Assembly (NCBI GenBank): GCA_028343845.1 | Contig: JAOLZO010000001.1 | Location: 54,507-118,506, forward strand | From: Verrucomicrobiota bacterium | GTDB taxonomy: Bacteria > Verrucomicrobiota > Verrucomicrobiia > Opitutales > Seribacteraceae | Reading direction: 5' to 3' | Length of the DNA stretch: 64,000 bases | Shown: piece by piece, positions 34,277-42,229 of the stretch | Layout: each line of letters opens with the position of its first letter | Numbering within the stretch: the stretch's first letter is position 1 | The notes under the pieces: generated by a model | What the model was told of the DNA's origin: nothing | Seen by the model: the letters and a program-made list of their open reading frames with translations, nothing else | Database searches by the model: none | Translations under genes and position numbers: made by a program

Positions 34277-35029
34277 ATGAACGAAGAACAAATCGAGAAA
34301 GCAAGAGTTGCCGTTGTTACCGGTGCCGGTCGTGGGATTGGCCGAGCGATTGCCGAGAGCTTGGCCCGTCAGGAAATGAAAGTCATTTGCGTGAGCAAGT
34401 CGGAAGGATCGTGCGGAGCTGCCGCCGAAGCCATTCGGGATGCCGGAGGCGATGCCGCGGCTTTGCCTGTAGACGTCTCCTCCGGAGAGGAAATAAGAAA
34501 GGCTTGCGAGGCATTGCTCGAAGAGCATGAATGCATTGACGTGCTAGTCAACAATGCGGGCATTACCCGGGACAATTTGCTTTTCCGGATGGACGAATCC
34601 GACTGGAACGACGTAATCAACACCAACCTGACAAGCTGCTTCCATTGGATTAAGATGCTTGGTCGCCCCATGACGCGCAAGAGGTGGGGCAGAATAGTCA
34701 ACATCTCATCAGTCGTCGGACTGACGGGGAATGCGGGACAAGCGAATTACGCCGCCGCCAAGGCCGGCATGATTGGGTTGACCAAGAGTTTGGCCCGAGA
34801 ATTTGCCGCCCGATCTGTAACCGTCAATGCAATTGCTCCGGGGTTTGTCGATACCGACATGACCTCTAGCTTGGACGAACGCATTAAGGAAGTGGCCTTG
34901 AGCCAGGTTCCCCTAAAGAGGTTTGGCAAGGTTGAGGATATTGCGGAAATGGCCTCTTTTTTATGTTCTGAAAAGGCTTCTTACGTGACCGGACAAGTTT
35001 TTACGGTTGACGGGGGCATGGTGATGTGA
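34277..35029 (+). CDS. fabG: 3-oxoacyl-ACP reductase
   Basis: A short-chain dehydrogenase of FabG type. VVTGAGRGIGRAIAESLA binds NADPH, DVLVNNAGITRDNLLFRM, the catalytic Ser in RIVNISSVVGLTGNAGQAN and Tyr/Lys in YAAAKAGMIGL, and VTGQVFTVDGGMVM are all as in housekeeping FabG. It reduces beta-ketoacyl-ACP in fatty acid elongation. The ATG at 34277 gives the usual ~250 residues; another in-frame ATG at 34253 is possible. It begins the fabG-acpP-fabF operon and diverges from rluB. Confidence 0.93.
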   Translation: MNEEQIEKARVAVVTGAGRGIGRAIAESLARQEMKVICVSKSEGSCGAAAEAIRDAGGDAAALPVDVSSGEEIRKACEALLEEHECIDVLVNNAGITRDNLLFRMDESDWNDVINTNLTSCFHWIKMLGRPMTRKRWGRIVNISSVVGLTGNAGQANYAAAKAGMIGLTKSLAREFAARSVTVNAIAPGFVDTDMTSSLDERIKEVALSQVPLKRFGKVEDIAEMASFLCSEKASYVTGQVFTVDGGMVM

Positions 35030-35067
35030 CCAAAAAGTCTAAACTTATTTAACCTAATTCAATAACT

Positions 35068-35310
35068 ATGTCCGATAGCAACGCAGACCGCGTAAAGAAA
35101 ATCATCGTAAGTCAACTTAACGTCAGCGAGGAGCAGGTAACTCCCGAAGCAAGTTTCATTGATGACTTGGGAGCGGATTCCTTGGATCAAGTCGAGCTGG
35201 TGATGGCTCTGGAAGAGGAATTCAATACCGAGATTCCCGAGGAGGAAGCCGAAAAGCTTCAGACTGTGGGGGCCGTGATCACTTACGTTGACAGCAATTT
35301 GTCTTCTTAA
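35068..35310 (+). CDS. acpP: Acyl carrier protein
   Basis: An 80-residue acidic acyl carrier protein. The phosphopantetheine-attachment Ser is in [20 protein letters not shown], the strict AcpP pattern, and [20 protein letters not shown] completes the four-helix bundle. It carries growing acyl chains in fatty acid synthesis. Its position between fabG (38 bp) and fabF (66 bp) is the usual housekeeping arrangement and separates it from the divergent ACP at 40631-40903. Confidence 0.95.
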   Translation: MSDSNADRVKKIIVSQLNVSEEQVTPEASFIDDLGADSLDQVELVMALEEEFNTEIPEEEAEKLQTVGAVITYVDSNLSS

Positions 35311-35376
35311 CCATATTGTCTTTGTTGGGGAGTGGATGGGAAACCGACTCGCTGGCTTGAGAAAGGGTAGGGATTC

Positions 35377-36615
35377 ATGAGGCAAGTTGTAGTAACTGGA
35401 ATTGGGGTCTTGGCCTCGGTGGGTGATGGGATTGATGAATTTTGGAGCTCATTGAAGTCCGGGAAATCCGGAATTACCGGAGTCACTCGTTTTGACTGTT
35501 CCGATATTGCAAGCAAAGTCGCATCCGAAGTCACGAGCTTCAACCCTGAGGATTTCATGGATCCCAAGGAAGTCCGCAGGAATGATCGTTATGCTCATTT
35601 TGCCTTGGCCGCGACCCATCATGCATTGAAAGACGCCAACCTTTCTCGGGATGATCTCGTTCCCGATCGAACGGGCGTGCTCGTAGGTTCTGGAATCGGG
35701 GGCATGGAGACTATCGAGAAGCAGATGACCACGCTGATCGAACGCGGTCCTCGTCGTGTTTCACCCTTTATGATTCCCTCCCTCATCGCGAATATTGCGG
35801 GAGGAGTGATCGCCATCGACCTAGGCGCGCAGGGACCCAATTTTTCAGTAGTCAGCGCCTGCGCCTCGGGATCTCATGCCATTGGCGAGGCATTCGAGAT
35901 GATTCGCAGGGGTGTGGCCGACATGATCTTTGCTGGTGGAAGCGAGGCCGCGGTAACTCGAATTGGCTTTGCCGGATTCTCATCCATGAAGGCGATGAGT
36001 ACCAATTTCAACGATGAACCAAGCCGGGCATCCCGGCCCTTCGATTCCCAGCGGGACGGTTTTGTCATGGGTGAGGGCGCGGGCGTGCTCGTTCTCGAAA
36101 CAAAGGAGAGCGCGGAAAAAAGAGGAGCCCGTATTTATGCCGAAATAGCCGGTTATTCGGCTACTTGCGATGCCTTCCACGTAACCACACCAGACATTGA
36201 AAGCAAGGCGCTCACTCAATGCATGCGCCAAGCCCTTGACTGTGCTCAAGTCGCAAGCTCCGACGTTGGTTACGTCAATGCGCATGGTACCTCGACACCT
36301 TACAACGACCGTTCGGAGACAGTTGCCCTAAAGAACGTTTTTGGCGATTACGCAAAGAATGGTCTGCAGATCAGTTCGACCAAGTCGATGACCGGTCATC
36401 TTCTTGGTGCCGCAGGCGCCATCGAGGCAGCTGCAGTTTGTAAGGCAATAGAGGAAAAAGTCCTTCCGCCTACCATCAATTACGAGGAGCCCGACCCCGA
36501 TTGTGATTTGGACTATGTTCCCAACGAGGCGCGTGAGTCCGAGTTATCCGTTGCCATGAGCAATAATTCCGGCTTCGGAGGGCACAACGCCTCTTTGGTC
36601 TTCAAGGGGATTTAG
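35377..36615 (+). CDS. fabF: Beta-ketoacyl-ACP synthase II
   Basis: A 412-residue KAS II. Catalytic Cys is in VVSACASGSHAIGEAF, the two His in NAHGTSTPYND and KSMTGHLLGAAGAIEA, and GFGGHNASLVF is the C-terminal signature. It condenses malonyl-ACP with acyl-ACP in elongation. It follows acpP in the same direction, and tRNA-Arg starts 69 bp after its stop. A paralogue with lower similarity lies at 40919-42160. Confidence 0.95.
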   Translation: MRQVVVTGIGVLASVGDGIDEFWSSLKSGKSGITGVTRFDCSDIASKVASEVTSFNPEDFMDPKEVRRNDRYAHFALAATHHALKDANLSRDDLVPDRTGVLVGSGIGGMETIEKQMTTLIERGPRRVSPFMIPSLIANIAGGVIAIDLGAQGPNFSVVSACASGSHAIGEAFEMIRRGVADMIFAGGSEAAVTRIGFAGFSSMKAMSTNFNDEPSRASRPFDSQRDGFVMGEGAGVLVLETKESAEKRGARIYAEIAGYSATCDAFHVTTPDIESKALTQCMRQALDCAQVASSDVGYVNAHGTSTPYNDRSETVALKNVFGDYAKNGLQISSTKSMTGHLLGAAGAIEAAAVCKAIEEKVLPPTINYEEPDPDCDLDYVPNEARESELSVAMSNNSGFGGHNASLVFKGI

Positions 36616-36684
36616 GACCCCTTTCCGCTGGCATGGCTTTAGGCTTGCTCCGATCATCTCGGTTGCTATGTTGAGGTTTGGTTT

Positions 36685-36761
36685 GCACCCGTAGCTCAAT
36701 TGGATAGAGTGCCTGGCTACGGACCAGGAGGTTGGGGGTTCGACTCCCTCCGGGTGTGCCA
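36685..36761 (+). tRNA. tRNA-Arg (ACG)
   Basis: A 77-base cloverleaf. The acceptor stem is GCACCCG/CGGGTGT with a terminal G-U pair, discriminator G and encoded CCA. The D-arm has GCTC...AGAG, and the anticodon arm CCTGG-CTACGGA-CCAGG gives anticodon ACG at 36719-36721. A 5-base variable loop (AGGTT) precedes a T-arm with loop TTCGACT. ACG, read as ICG after deamination, decodes CGU, CGC and CGA arginine codons. Confidence 0.95.
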
Positions 36762-36824
36762 CTTGTCTTCAGCAGGATCTGACGACATAATTGCTTGGAA
36801 TTGTTAAGCTCGGCTCGATCGAAA

Positions 36825-38300
36825 TCAGCTGTTCTCGTCCTTGGCCTTGTCCTCTGATGAATTCTCCTCTTCTTTCGAGTCTTGATCCGTTTCGGGCGCT
36901 GAGTCCTCATCCGTCTTTTTTTCAGGGGGTTGGTCCGCGTCTTCGCCAGAATCCGAAGGTGAACCTGTCCCCGGGGCATCTGCTGAATGATTCGGAGAAT
37001 CCTTTGCGTCTTCCTTTTGCTTGTCAGCAGGATCAGGGGAGCTTCCGTTGTCTTTCTTGAGCTTTCCTTCCGGCGAGTCAACTGGTTTGTACCCGTGTGA
37101 GACTTCTTTCTTCGCTTCAGTCTTCTTCTCAGCTTCGGATTCAGAGGATGACTTTTCCTTCGATGAATCGGAGGATTCGCGCTCGGACGACTCCTTGCTC
37201 TTGGAATCGGTGAAATCTTTAGCCTTGGACGGGTTTTCCGAACCCTCGGAGGACTTGCTTTTCTTTGGCTCATTCTTATCCCTTTTCTCCGGATCTTTTA
37301 GGCCTTTCTTTTCTTTGCCGTCTTCTTTTTTCCCATTCTTCTCCTTGGAGTCTTTGGAAGGAGGATCATCCCCTTCATCTTCCTCGGCTTTTTTCTCTTT
37401 CTTTGCTTTTGCCTTATCGATCTTGGCCTGAGCCGCCATCTCTTTTCGGGCTTTAACGAATGAAACAATGCACAGGATTACGAAAATAAGCAGCAGACCA
37501 GCGGAGATCAGCATGGCCGTTGGTTTTAGGCTTGAGGCTTGGATGATCCCGTTTGGTTCGTCCCTTAGCCAATTCATCTCCGCAACGGCTGAGCCGACTT
37601 GTCTCGCAACCATTACGAAACCAAGCAATCCGAACAAAACGGCGACATGCATGATATGCTTTCGGGCTCCGGGCTTTGCCTCCGCTCCCAAGACCAGCAA
37701 TATCAGCACCAGCCCAATGGCCCCAGGTATAAGAGCGGTCAAGCTCTTGCCAAATTCAAGGGTGTTGTCCTCGGGAGGGTTTTCCATATTGATGTTTGTC
37801 CAATTGGATACTTTCAATGTCACGGGCCCGCTGTTACCCGCCTCGTTTTTGTACACGAATTTGACCGTGGACGAATTGACGTCCACCTCTTCCCATTTTA
37901 CGGGGATGCTTTCAAAACTCGAATCGTTGGCATTTTTGTAGTTGCTTGCATCCTGAATGAGGGCAGCCATCGTTTCTTTCCTTGAGGAGGCATACCAAAA
38001 GGATTTTTTTTCATCACCCTCGGAACTTTGATCAGCAATGAAATTTGACTGAGAAGCTTCGATCGAATGTATCGTGTTCAACCGCTCGATCAACCAGTAT
38101 GCCTGTTCTCCCGCTGCCTTGCTTGAAGGGTAGCCCAAGTCTAGTTCGTGAGACTCCTCACCATCCGAAAGAGTGAGTTTTGCATTTTCCGCCAAGGGAC
38201 CGCTAAGCTTTATGGATACGCCCAGGTCTTGGAGCAGATAACTACCGAGACCGGTAAGGATGAGCAGGCCTCCGAGGATGAAAGTTGGTATTTTGAGCAT
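36825..38300 (-). CDS. Membrane protein with long charged C-terminal tail
   Basis: A 491-residue protein of unrecognised family. A hydrophobic N-terminal segment (FILGGLLILTGLGSYLLQ) is followed by a ~160-residue extracytoplasmic domain. Three more membrane segments come next (LIPGAIGLVLILLVLGA, IMHVAVLFGLLGFVMVA, AMLISAGLLLIFVILCIVSF). The last ~200 residues are almost only Lys, Glu, Asp, Ser and Pro, probably disordered. The tail resembles charged cytoplasmic tails but has no motif I can name. The reverse frame over the tail is also open, as expected of such low-complexity DNA. Function unknown. Confidence 0.7.
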   Translation of the reverse strand: MLKIPTFILGGLLILTGLGSYLLQDLGVSIKLSGPLAENAKLTLSDGEESHELDLGYPSSKAAGEQAYWLIERLNTIHSIEASQSNFIADQSSEGDEKKSFWYASSRKETMAALIQDASNYKNANDSSFESIPVKWEEVDVNSSTVKFVYKNEAGNSGPVTLKVSNWTNINMENPPEDNTLEFGKSLTALIPGAIGLVLILLVLGAEAKPGARKHIMHVAVLFGLLGFVMVARQVGSAVAEMNWLRDEPNGIIQASSLKPTAMLISAGLLLIFVILCIVSFVKARKEMAAQAKIDKAKAKKEKKAEEDEGDDPPSKDSKEKNGKKEDGKEKKGLKDPEKRDKNEPKKSKSSEGSENPSKAKDFTDSKSKESSERESSDSSKEKSSSESEAEKKTEAKKEVSHGYKPVDSPEGKLKKDNGSSPDPADKQKEDAKDSPNHSADAPGTGSPSDSGEDADQPPEKKTDEDSAPETDQDSKEEENSSEDKAKDENS

Positions 38301-38424
38301 GGAAGCAGGAAATTGTGTTACGGGCGCTCATGCAAGCCCGTAAAAGAAAAATCGTAAATATGATAAAATTTTACCATCGAGTTTTACCTGAGATTCAATA
38401 CCCTTCCTACTTTTCTTTCAAATA

Positions 38425-38721
38425 ATGCCTTTAGAATCAGCGCCAATACCCGAAGTAAAGGAAGAGACAGAACTTGAGGAAGAGATCGCTCTCCCGTGGA
38501 AAGTAATTGTTCTGAATGATCCCGTAAACCTAATGAATTACGTGGTAATGGTCTTTCGCAAGGTATTTGGCTATGACGAGCAAAAGGCGACCAAGCATAT
38601 GCGGGAGGTTCATGAATTGGGAAAGTCCGTACTCTGGACCGGCGAGCGCGAACAGGCGGAGACCTATGTTTACCAATTGCAACGTTGGCGTTTGCAAACT
38701 GTTTTAGAGAGAGATGATTGA
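38425..38721 (+). CDS. clpS: ATP-dependent Clp protease adaptor ClpS
   Basis: A 98-residue ClpS. The N-degron-binding core is PWKVIVLNDPVNLMNYVVMV, then VFGYDEQKATKHMREVHELG and a C-terminal helix reaching ERDD. ClpS delivers proteins with N-terminal destabilising residues to ClpA/ClpC-ClpP. Its start precedes a short acidic extension. It overlaps the next gene by 8 bp. The ClpS-DUF2017 pairing is known from other phyla, including actinobacteria. Confidence 0.92.
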   Translation: MPLESAPIPEVKEETELEEEIALPWKVIVLNDPVNLMNYVVMVFRKVFGYDEQKATKHMREVHELGKSVLWTGEREQAETYVYQLQRWRLQTVLERDD

Positions 38722-39160
38722 GTTTTCGCTACAGGTCGATTCTTGGATCCTGAAAGCAATTATTCCCGAATTGGGTAGGATATTTGCGATTGCGCAAAAG
38801 GAATCCGCATATTCATTCGTTTGTCCGAACCCTTTGGATGACGATTTGGTGGAAGCTTGGGAATCGGGTCTGGCCGAGGAGGCTAGGGTAGACAGGGGCG
38901 CGGTGGCCCGGTTGTTGAAAAGCCCCAAATTCCCCTTTGGTCAGGTCGAGGTTGAGGAAGAGGATGCCGAGGATTTGCTTCGAGGGCTGACCGAGTTACG
39001 GCTGACGTTGAGAAGCAACTCTCTCTCGGAGGTTTCTGATCAGGAACTTGAAAACGGAAACCTTGACCTGGAGTTAATGGATTCTTCCTTGAGGATGAGT
39101 GTTTTTGCTTACATCGTAACGGCCGAAGTTCAAGAACGCCTGATCGATTTTCTTGCTTAG
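38714..39160 (+). CDS. DUF2017-family protein
   Basis: A 148-residue acidic, helical protein directly coupled to clpS (8-bp overlap). Near the C-terminus SSLRMSVFAYIVTAEVQERL resembles the conserved helix of DUF2017 proteins, which accompany ClpS in other genomes. The function of that family is not established; the coupling suggests a role in Clp-dependent proteolysis. Its stop overlaps the convergent FAD-oxidoreductase stop by 4 bp. Confidence 0.7.
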   Translation: MIEFSLQVDSWILKAIIPELGRIFAIAQKESAYSFVCPNPLDDDLVEAWESGLAEEARVDRGAVARLLKSPKFPFGQVEVEEEDAEDLLRGLTELRLTLRSNSLSEVSDQELENGNLDLELMDSSLRMSVFAYIVTAEVQERLIDFLA

Positions 39161-40605
39161 TCTGGTCGGAGAATCCGGTTGTTTGCAATTGCGATTCCTC
39201 CAAGCATGGATCCGACGATTCCAACATAGCCTTGATCCGTCCCTGCTAGAAAAAGATTCTCGAAAGCGGTCGAGCCGTCTCTGCTTTTTTGGGGAGATCC
39301 GTAAAGGGCTCCATTTGTATGATCCGTATATTTCTTGATGGTTCGGGGGGTAAAAGTATCGCGTAGTATTATCTTGGACTTGAAGGCATCCATTTGGTTT
39401 TTCCCTTCAGGCAAGTACGCAAGCCCTTGTTGGAGGATTTTCTCTTCCCACAGAGCCTTTTCCGATTCATAGGAGTTTTGCTCCAAGCCGGTCCAATGGC
39501 TAAATCTTGCAGGATGAGTGATGCGTACTTTGCTTTCTCTCGATCCAGGGTCGGGAGCCCCGTAATTTTCAGGCATGCATAGTACGCCCGAACGCAAATC
39601 GATCGGTCCCTCCGGCTCGCCGAAGGAAAAGGTTTTCGAATCATTGAAAAAAACCACGGTTTCATCCCACCCGAAATCCCGGGGGCTTCCCTCGAATACG
39701 AAGATCGACTCCATGATTGAAAAGCATCCCTGCTCAGTCGAGGCAGAGGAAGCGCCGGAAGGTTCGAGCAAGGCCTCCGTTTCTACGGCACCGCAGGTGG
39801 AGATAACGAAATCCGCGGATATGCATTCATCGTTCTCGAGCTTGATCTCGGAGATTCGCGATCCATTGGCTCTGATTGACTGCACAGGGCTTTTCATCAT
39901 GCGTTTCACTCCGAGCTCCCTTAGTTTGGATACGATGGGTTTCAAGATTGCTCGAATTCCCTGTTCGGGCCGGGCCAAGCCTTGCTTGAATATCGCATCG
40001 AATAGCATGACGAAGGTTGGGAAATCGATGTCGTTTTTTCGGGCCGAACCATAATAGCAGGTCGGGCAAAGAAGCATTTCTGAGAGTAGCGGGTCCATAA
40101 TCGATTCCTTGAGGATATCGCGCGTAGACAATTCCTCGGCATCAATCGAGTAAGCGGGAAACTCATCCATTTTCGAAAGCAGGGATTGAAACCGATCCCG
40201 TTCCTTGGGGAATTTTTCCTCTACTTGCGAGACAAAGTACTCGAAGTTGTTGTCGAAGCGAAGGCTTTCGGTTCCAAAGGTGATGCGGGAATGGCTTTGC
40301 GGCAAGAGATCGAGTGAATCCAGGGGGATTCTTAGTTGCCGGCAAAGTTTGAGCAGGGGGGACGATTTGCCGGATTGCGGGGATGGGTAATTGGTCAGGG
40401 CGTGCAGTCCGACGTCAAATTTTATTCCTTTCTTCGAATAGAAGCTGTTCAGACCGCCCACTACGGAATGTCGTTCTAGCAAAACTACTTTTTTCCCGAA
40501 CATTGCTAGCCGCAGGGCTGCGCTAAGACCGGAAAGCCCCGCCCCTATGACGGCAACGTCGTAATCCCCTGAACCTGTTTGTGAGTTGGAAGGGGTGGCG
40601 GGCAA
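39157..40605 (-). CDS. CrtI/phytoene-desaturase-like FAD oxidoreductase
   Basis: A 482-residue flavoprotein. The FAD motif YDVAVIGAGLSGLSAALRLA and KKVVLLERHSVVGGLNSFY are at the N-terminus, and FLAGTDQGYVGIVGSMLGG is the C-terminal FAD-contact motif of the CrtI/retinol saturase family. Such enzymes add or remove double bonds in isoprenoid or acyl chains. It lies 25 bp after an ACP gene and shares direction with that ACP and a KAS gene, so an acyl-chain substrate is more likely than a carotenoid. No phytoene synthase is in the window. Confidence 0.8.
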   Translation of the reverse strand: MPATPSNSQTGSGDYDVAVIGAGLSGLSAALRLAMFGKKVVLLERHSVVGGLNSFYSKKGIKFDVGLHALTNYPSPQSGKSSPLLKLCRQLRIPLDSLDLLPQSHSRITFGTESLRFDNNFEYFVSQVEEKFPKERDRFQSLLSKMDEFPAYSIDAEELSTRDILKESIMDPLLSEMLLCPTCYYGSARKNDIDFPTFVMLFDAIFKQGLARPEQGIRAILKPIVSKLRELGVKRMMKSPVQSIRANGSRISEIKLENDECISADFVISTCGAVETEALLEPSGASSASTEQGCFSIMESIFVFEGSPRDFGWDETVVFFNDSKTFSFGEPEGPIDLRSGVLCMPENYGAPDPGSRESKVRITHPARFSHWTGLEQNSYESEKALWEEKILQQGLAYLPEGKNQMDAFKSKIILRDTFTPRTIKKYTDHTNGALYGSPQKSRDGSTAFENLFLAGTDQGYVGIVGSMLGGIAIANNRILRPD

Positions 40606-40630
40606 ACTCGAGGGTCCGAGGAGAAGGAAA

Positions 40631-40903
40631 TTAGGCTGCCGCGCCGGACTCGAACTTTGGGAGCAAGTAATTGGCCGAACTGTCCAAGGATTCGAGCTCG
40701 CGGTATTCGGCTTCCGGGACGTCTATCCCATGTTGCTTGCGAAGTTCCATGACAATATCCAAAAAATCCATCGAGTCCAGGTCGAGCTGGTCGCGCAGGC
40801 GAACCTCGGGCTTGACGTCGCTCAAGTCCTCGTCCGGGGCAATTTCTGCAATGATATCTAGTACGATTTGTCTGACTTTTTCCTTGTTCATGGATTTGGG
40901 CAA
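40631..40903 (-). CDS. Acyl carrier protein, non-housekeeping
   Basis: A 90-residue carrier protein. The attachment Ser is in RDQLDLDSMDFLDIVMELRK, DSMDF replacing the DSLDQ of AcpP; the DSMD form is common in specialised ACPs. The downstream helix (GIDVPEAEYRELESLDSSAN) fits the fold. A start at the internal Met (40891) is possible. It lies between a KAS gene (15 bp) and the FAD oxidoreductase gene. It probably carries a special acyl chain built by this cassette. Confidence 0.88.
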   Translation of the reverse strand: MPKSMNKEKVRQIVLDIIAEIAPDEDLSDVKPEVRLRDQLDLDSMDFLDIVMELRKQHGIDVPEAEYRELESLDSSANYLLPKFESGAAA

Positions 40904-40918
40904 AAAACGACTGCTAAC

Positions 40919-42160
40919 CTAATCCTCGAACTTTTTCAAGATCAGAACGGAATTGATTCCAAGCATGCCGAAGGAATTGTTGAGTATGACTTTTATGCCA
41001 CCTTCCTTTTGACGCGATTCCTTAACGACCAACCCCGGAAGGGCGCAGTTGGGGTCGAGGTCATCCACGTTGATCGTGGCGTGAGCATACCCGTCGTGAA
41101 AAGAGGGAAGGTTTCCAGCTAGCTCCAATGCGCCAGCCGCCCCCATTGAATGTCCTATGAAACTTTTCGTATTGTTTATCAGGGTATCCGTTTCTTCTCC
41201 GAAGACATTCCTCAGGGCCTTGCATTCCTGTTCGTCTCCCTGTGGGGTCGAGGTGGCATGGGAACTTACCAGATCAACGGAATTGACGTCTATGCCGGCA
41301 TTTTCGATGGCTTGCAGGATACACTCTTCCTGCCTCTCGGGGTTGGGGAGAACATAGTCCGTTCCATCCGAATTCATTCGGTAGCCCAAAATCTCGGCTA
41401 CGATATTGGCTCCCCTCTTGAGGGCATCGGCAAGACGCTCAAGGACATAGATGCAGCCTCCCTCGCTTACGACGATCCCATTTCGTTCACGATCGAAAGG
41501 CCGACTTGCTTTCGTGGGGTCTTCATGCGTGGCGAGGGCTCCCTGGCTCTTGAACCCGGCAAAGATTCCATAGGCTCGAATGCTTTCGCTTACACCACCT
41601 GCCAAGGCTACGTCGCATTCGCCAAGCCTAAGCATTTGCACTCCTTGAATGATTCCTGCATTACCTGCGGCACAGGCAGCTCCCACGGTGTAATGCGGTC
41701 CGGTCAGACCCAGATTGACCGTTATTTCACCTGCCGGGTTATTTGCGACCGTACGCGGGTTGTGATGGTGGGTCCAGTATTTGACCTCTTCGTCGTAATG
41801 GTCGAAAAGTTGGCAAACTTCAGTTTCGGTCTCCACGTTTCCGTGCTCGGTGATGCCCACGTAGGTGCCGATTTGCGACGGATCCAATTCCTCGAGGTTC
41901 AGACCCGCGTTCAAGAGCGCCTCCCGGGCGCAGAAGATGCCGATTCCTCCTGCTCGGGTTCCCACTCTTACTTCTTTGCGCTTCTGGTATTTGGTTTGGT
42001 CGAATTCACAAACTCCAGCAGGCTGGTCTCCCATGTTACGAACCGGAAAGAACCGGACCCCGCTTTTCCCCTCCAGCAAGGCCTTCCTGTATGTATCCAA
42101 GTCATTGCCGAGCGGACTGGTTAAGCCCAATCCGGTAATTACGATGCGTTCGTGGTTCAT
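40919..42160 (-). CDS. Beta-ketoacyl-ACP synthase, second FabF-like paralogue
   Basis: A 413-residue KAS II-type enzyme. Catalytic Cys is in VGAACAAGNAGIIQG, His in SSHATSTPQGDEQE and KSFIGHSMGAAGALEL, so all three catalytic residues are present. HATST replaces HGTST of the housekeeping FabF at 35377-36615. It starts the KAS-ACP-FAD oxidoreductase operon. It likely elongates a special acyl chain on the dedicated ACP. No acyltransferase or ketoreductase is beside it, so the shared FabG may serve both. Confidence 0.88.
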   Translation of the reverse strand: MNHERIVITGLGLTSPLGNDLDTYRKALLEGKSGVRFFPVRNMGDQPAGVCEFDQTKYQKRKEVRVGTRAGGIGIFCAREALLNAGLNLEELDPSQIGTYVGITEHGNVETETEVCQLFDHYDEEVKYWTHHHNPRTVANNPAGEITVNLGLTGPHYTVGAACAAGNAGIIQGVQMLRLGECDVALAGGVSESIRAYGIFAGFKSQGALATHEDPTKASRPFDRERNGIVVSEGGCIYVLERLADALKRGANIVAEILGYRMNSDGTDYVLPNPERQEECILQAIENAGIDVNSVDLVSSHATSTPQGDEQECKALRNVFGEETDTLINNTKSFIGHSMGAAGALELAGNLPSFHDGYAHATINVDDLDPNCALPGLVVKESRQKEGGIKVILNNSFGMLGINSVLILKKFED

Positions 42161-42229
42161 CCTTATTTAAATTCTAAAGGAAATTCAATGCATTACAATT
42201 AACAGAAAGGCAAGTCGTCAGGCATCAAC

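Noticed and set aside
36602..37273. A 223-codon minus-strand frame rich in Arg and Lys
   Set aside because: It is a shifted frame over the low-complexity tail of the acidic membrane protein and also runs through the tRNA-Arg gene, so it is a composition artefact.
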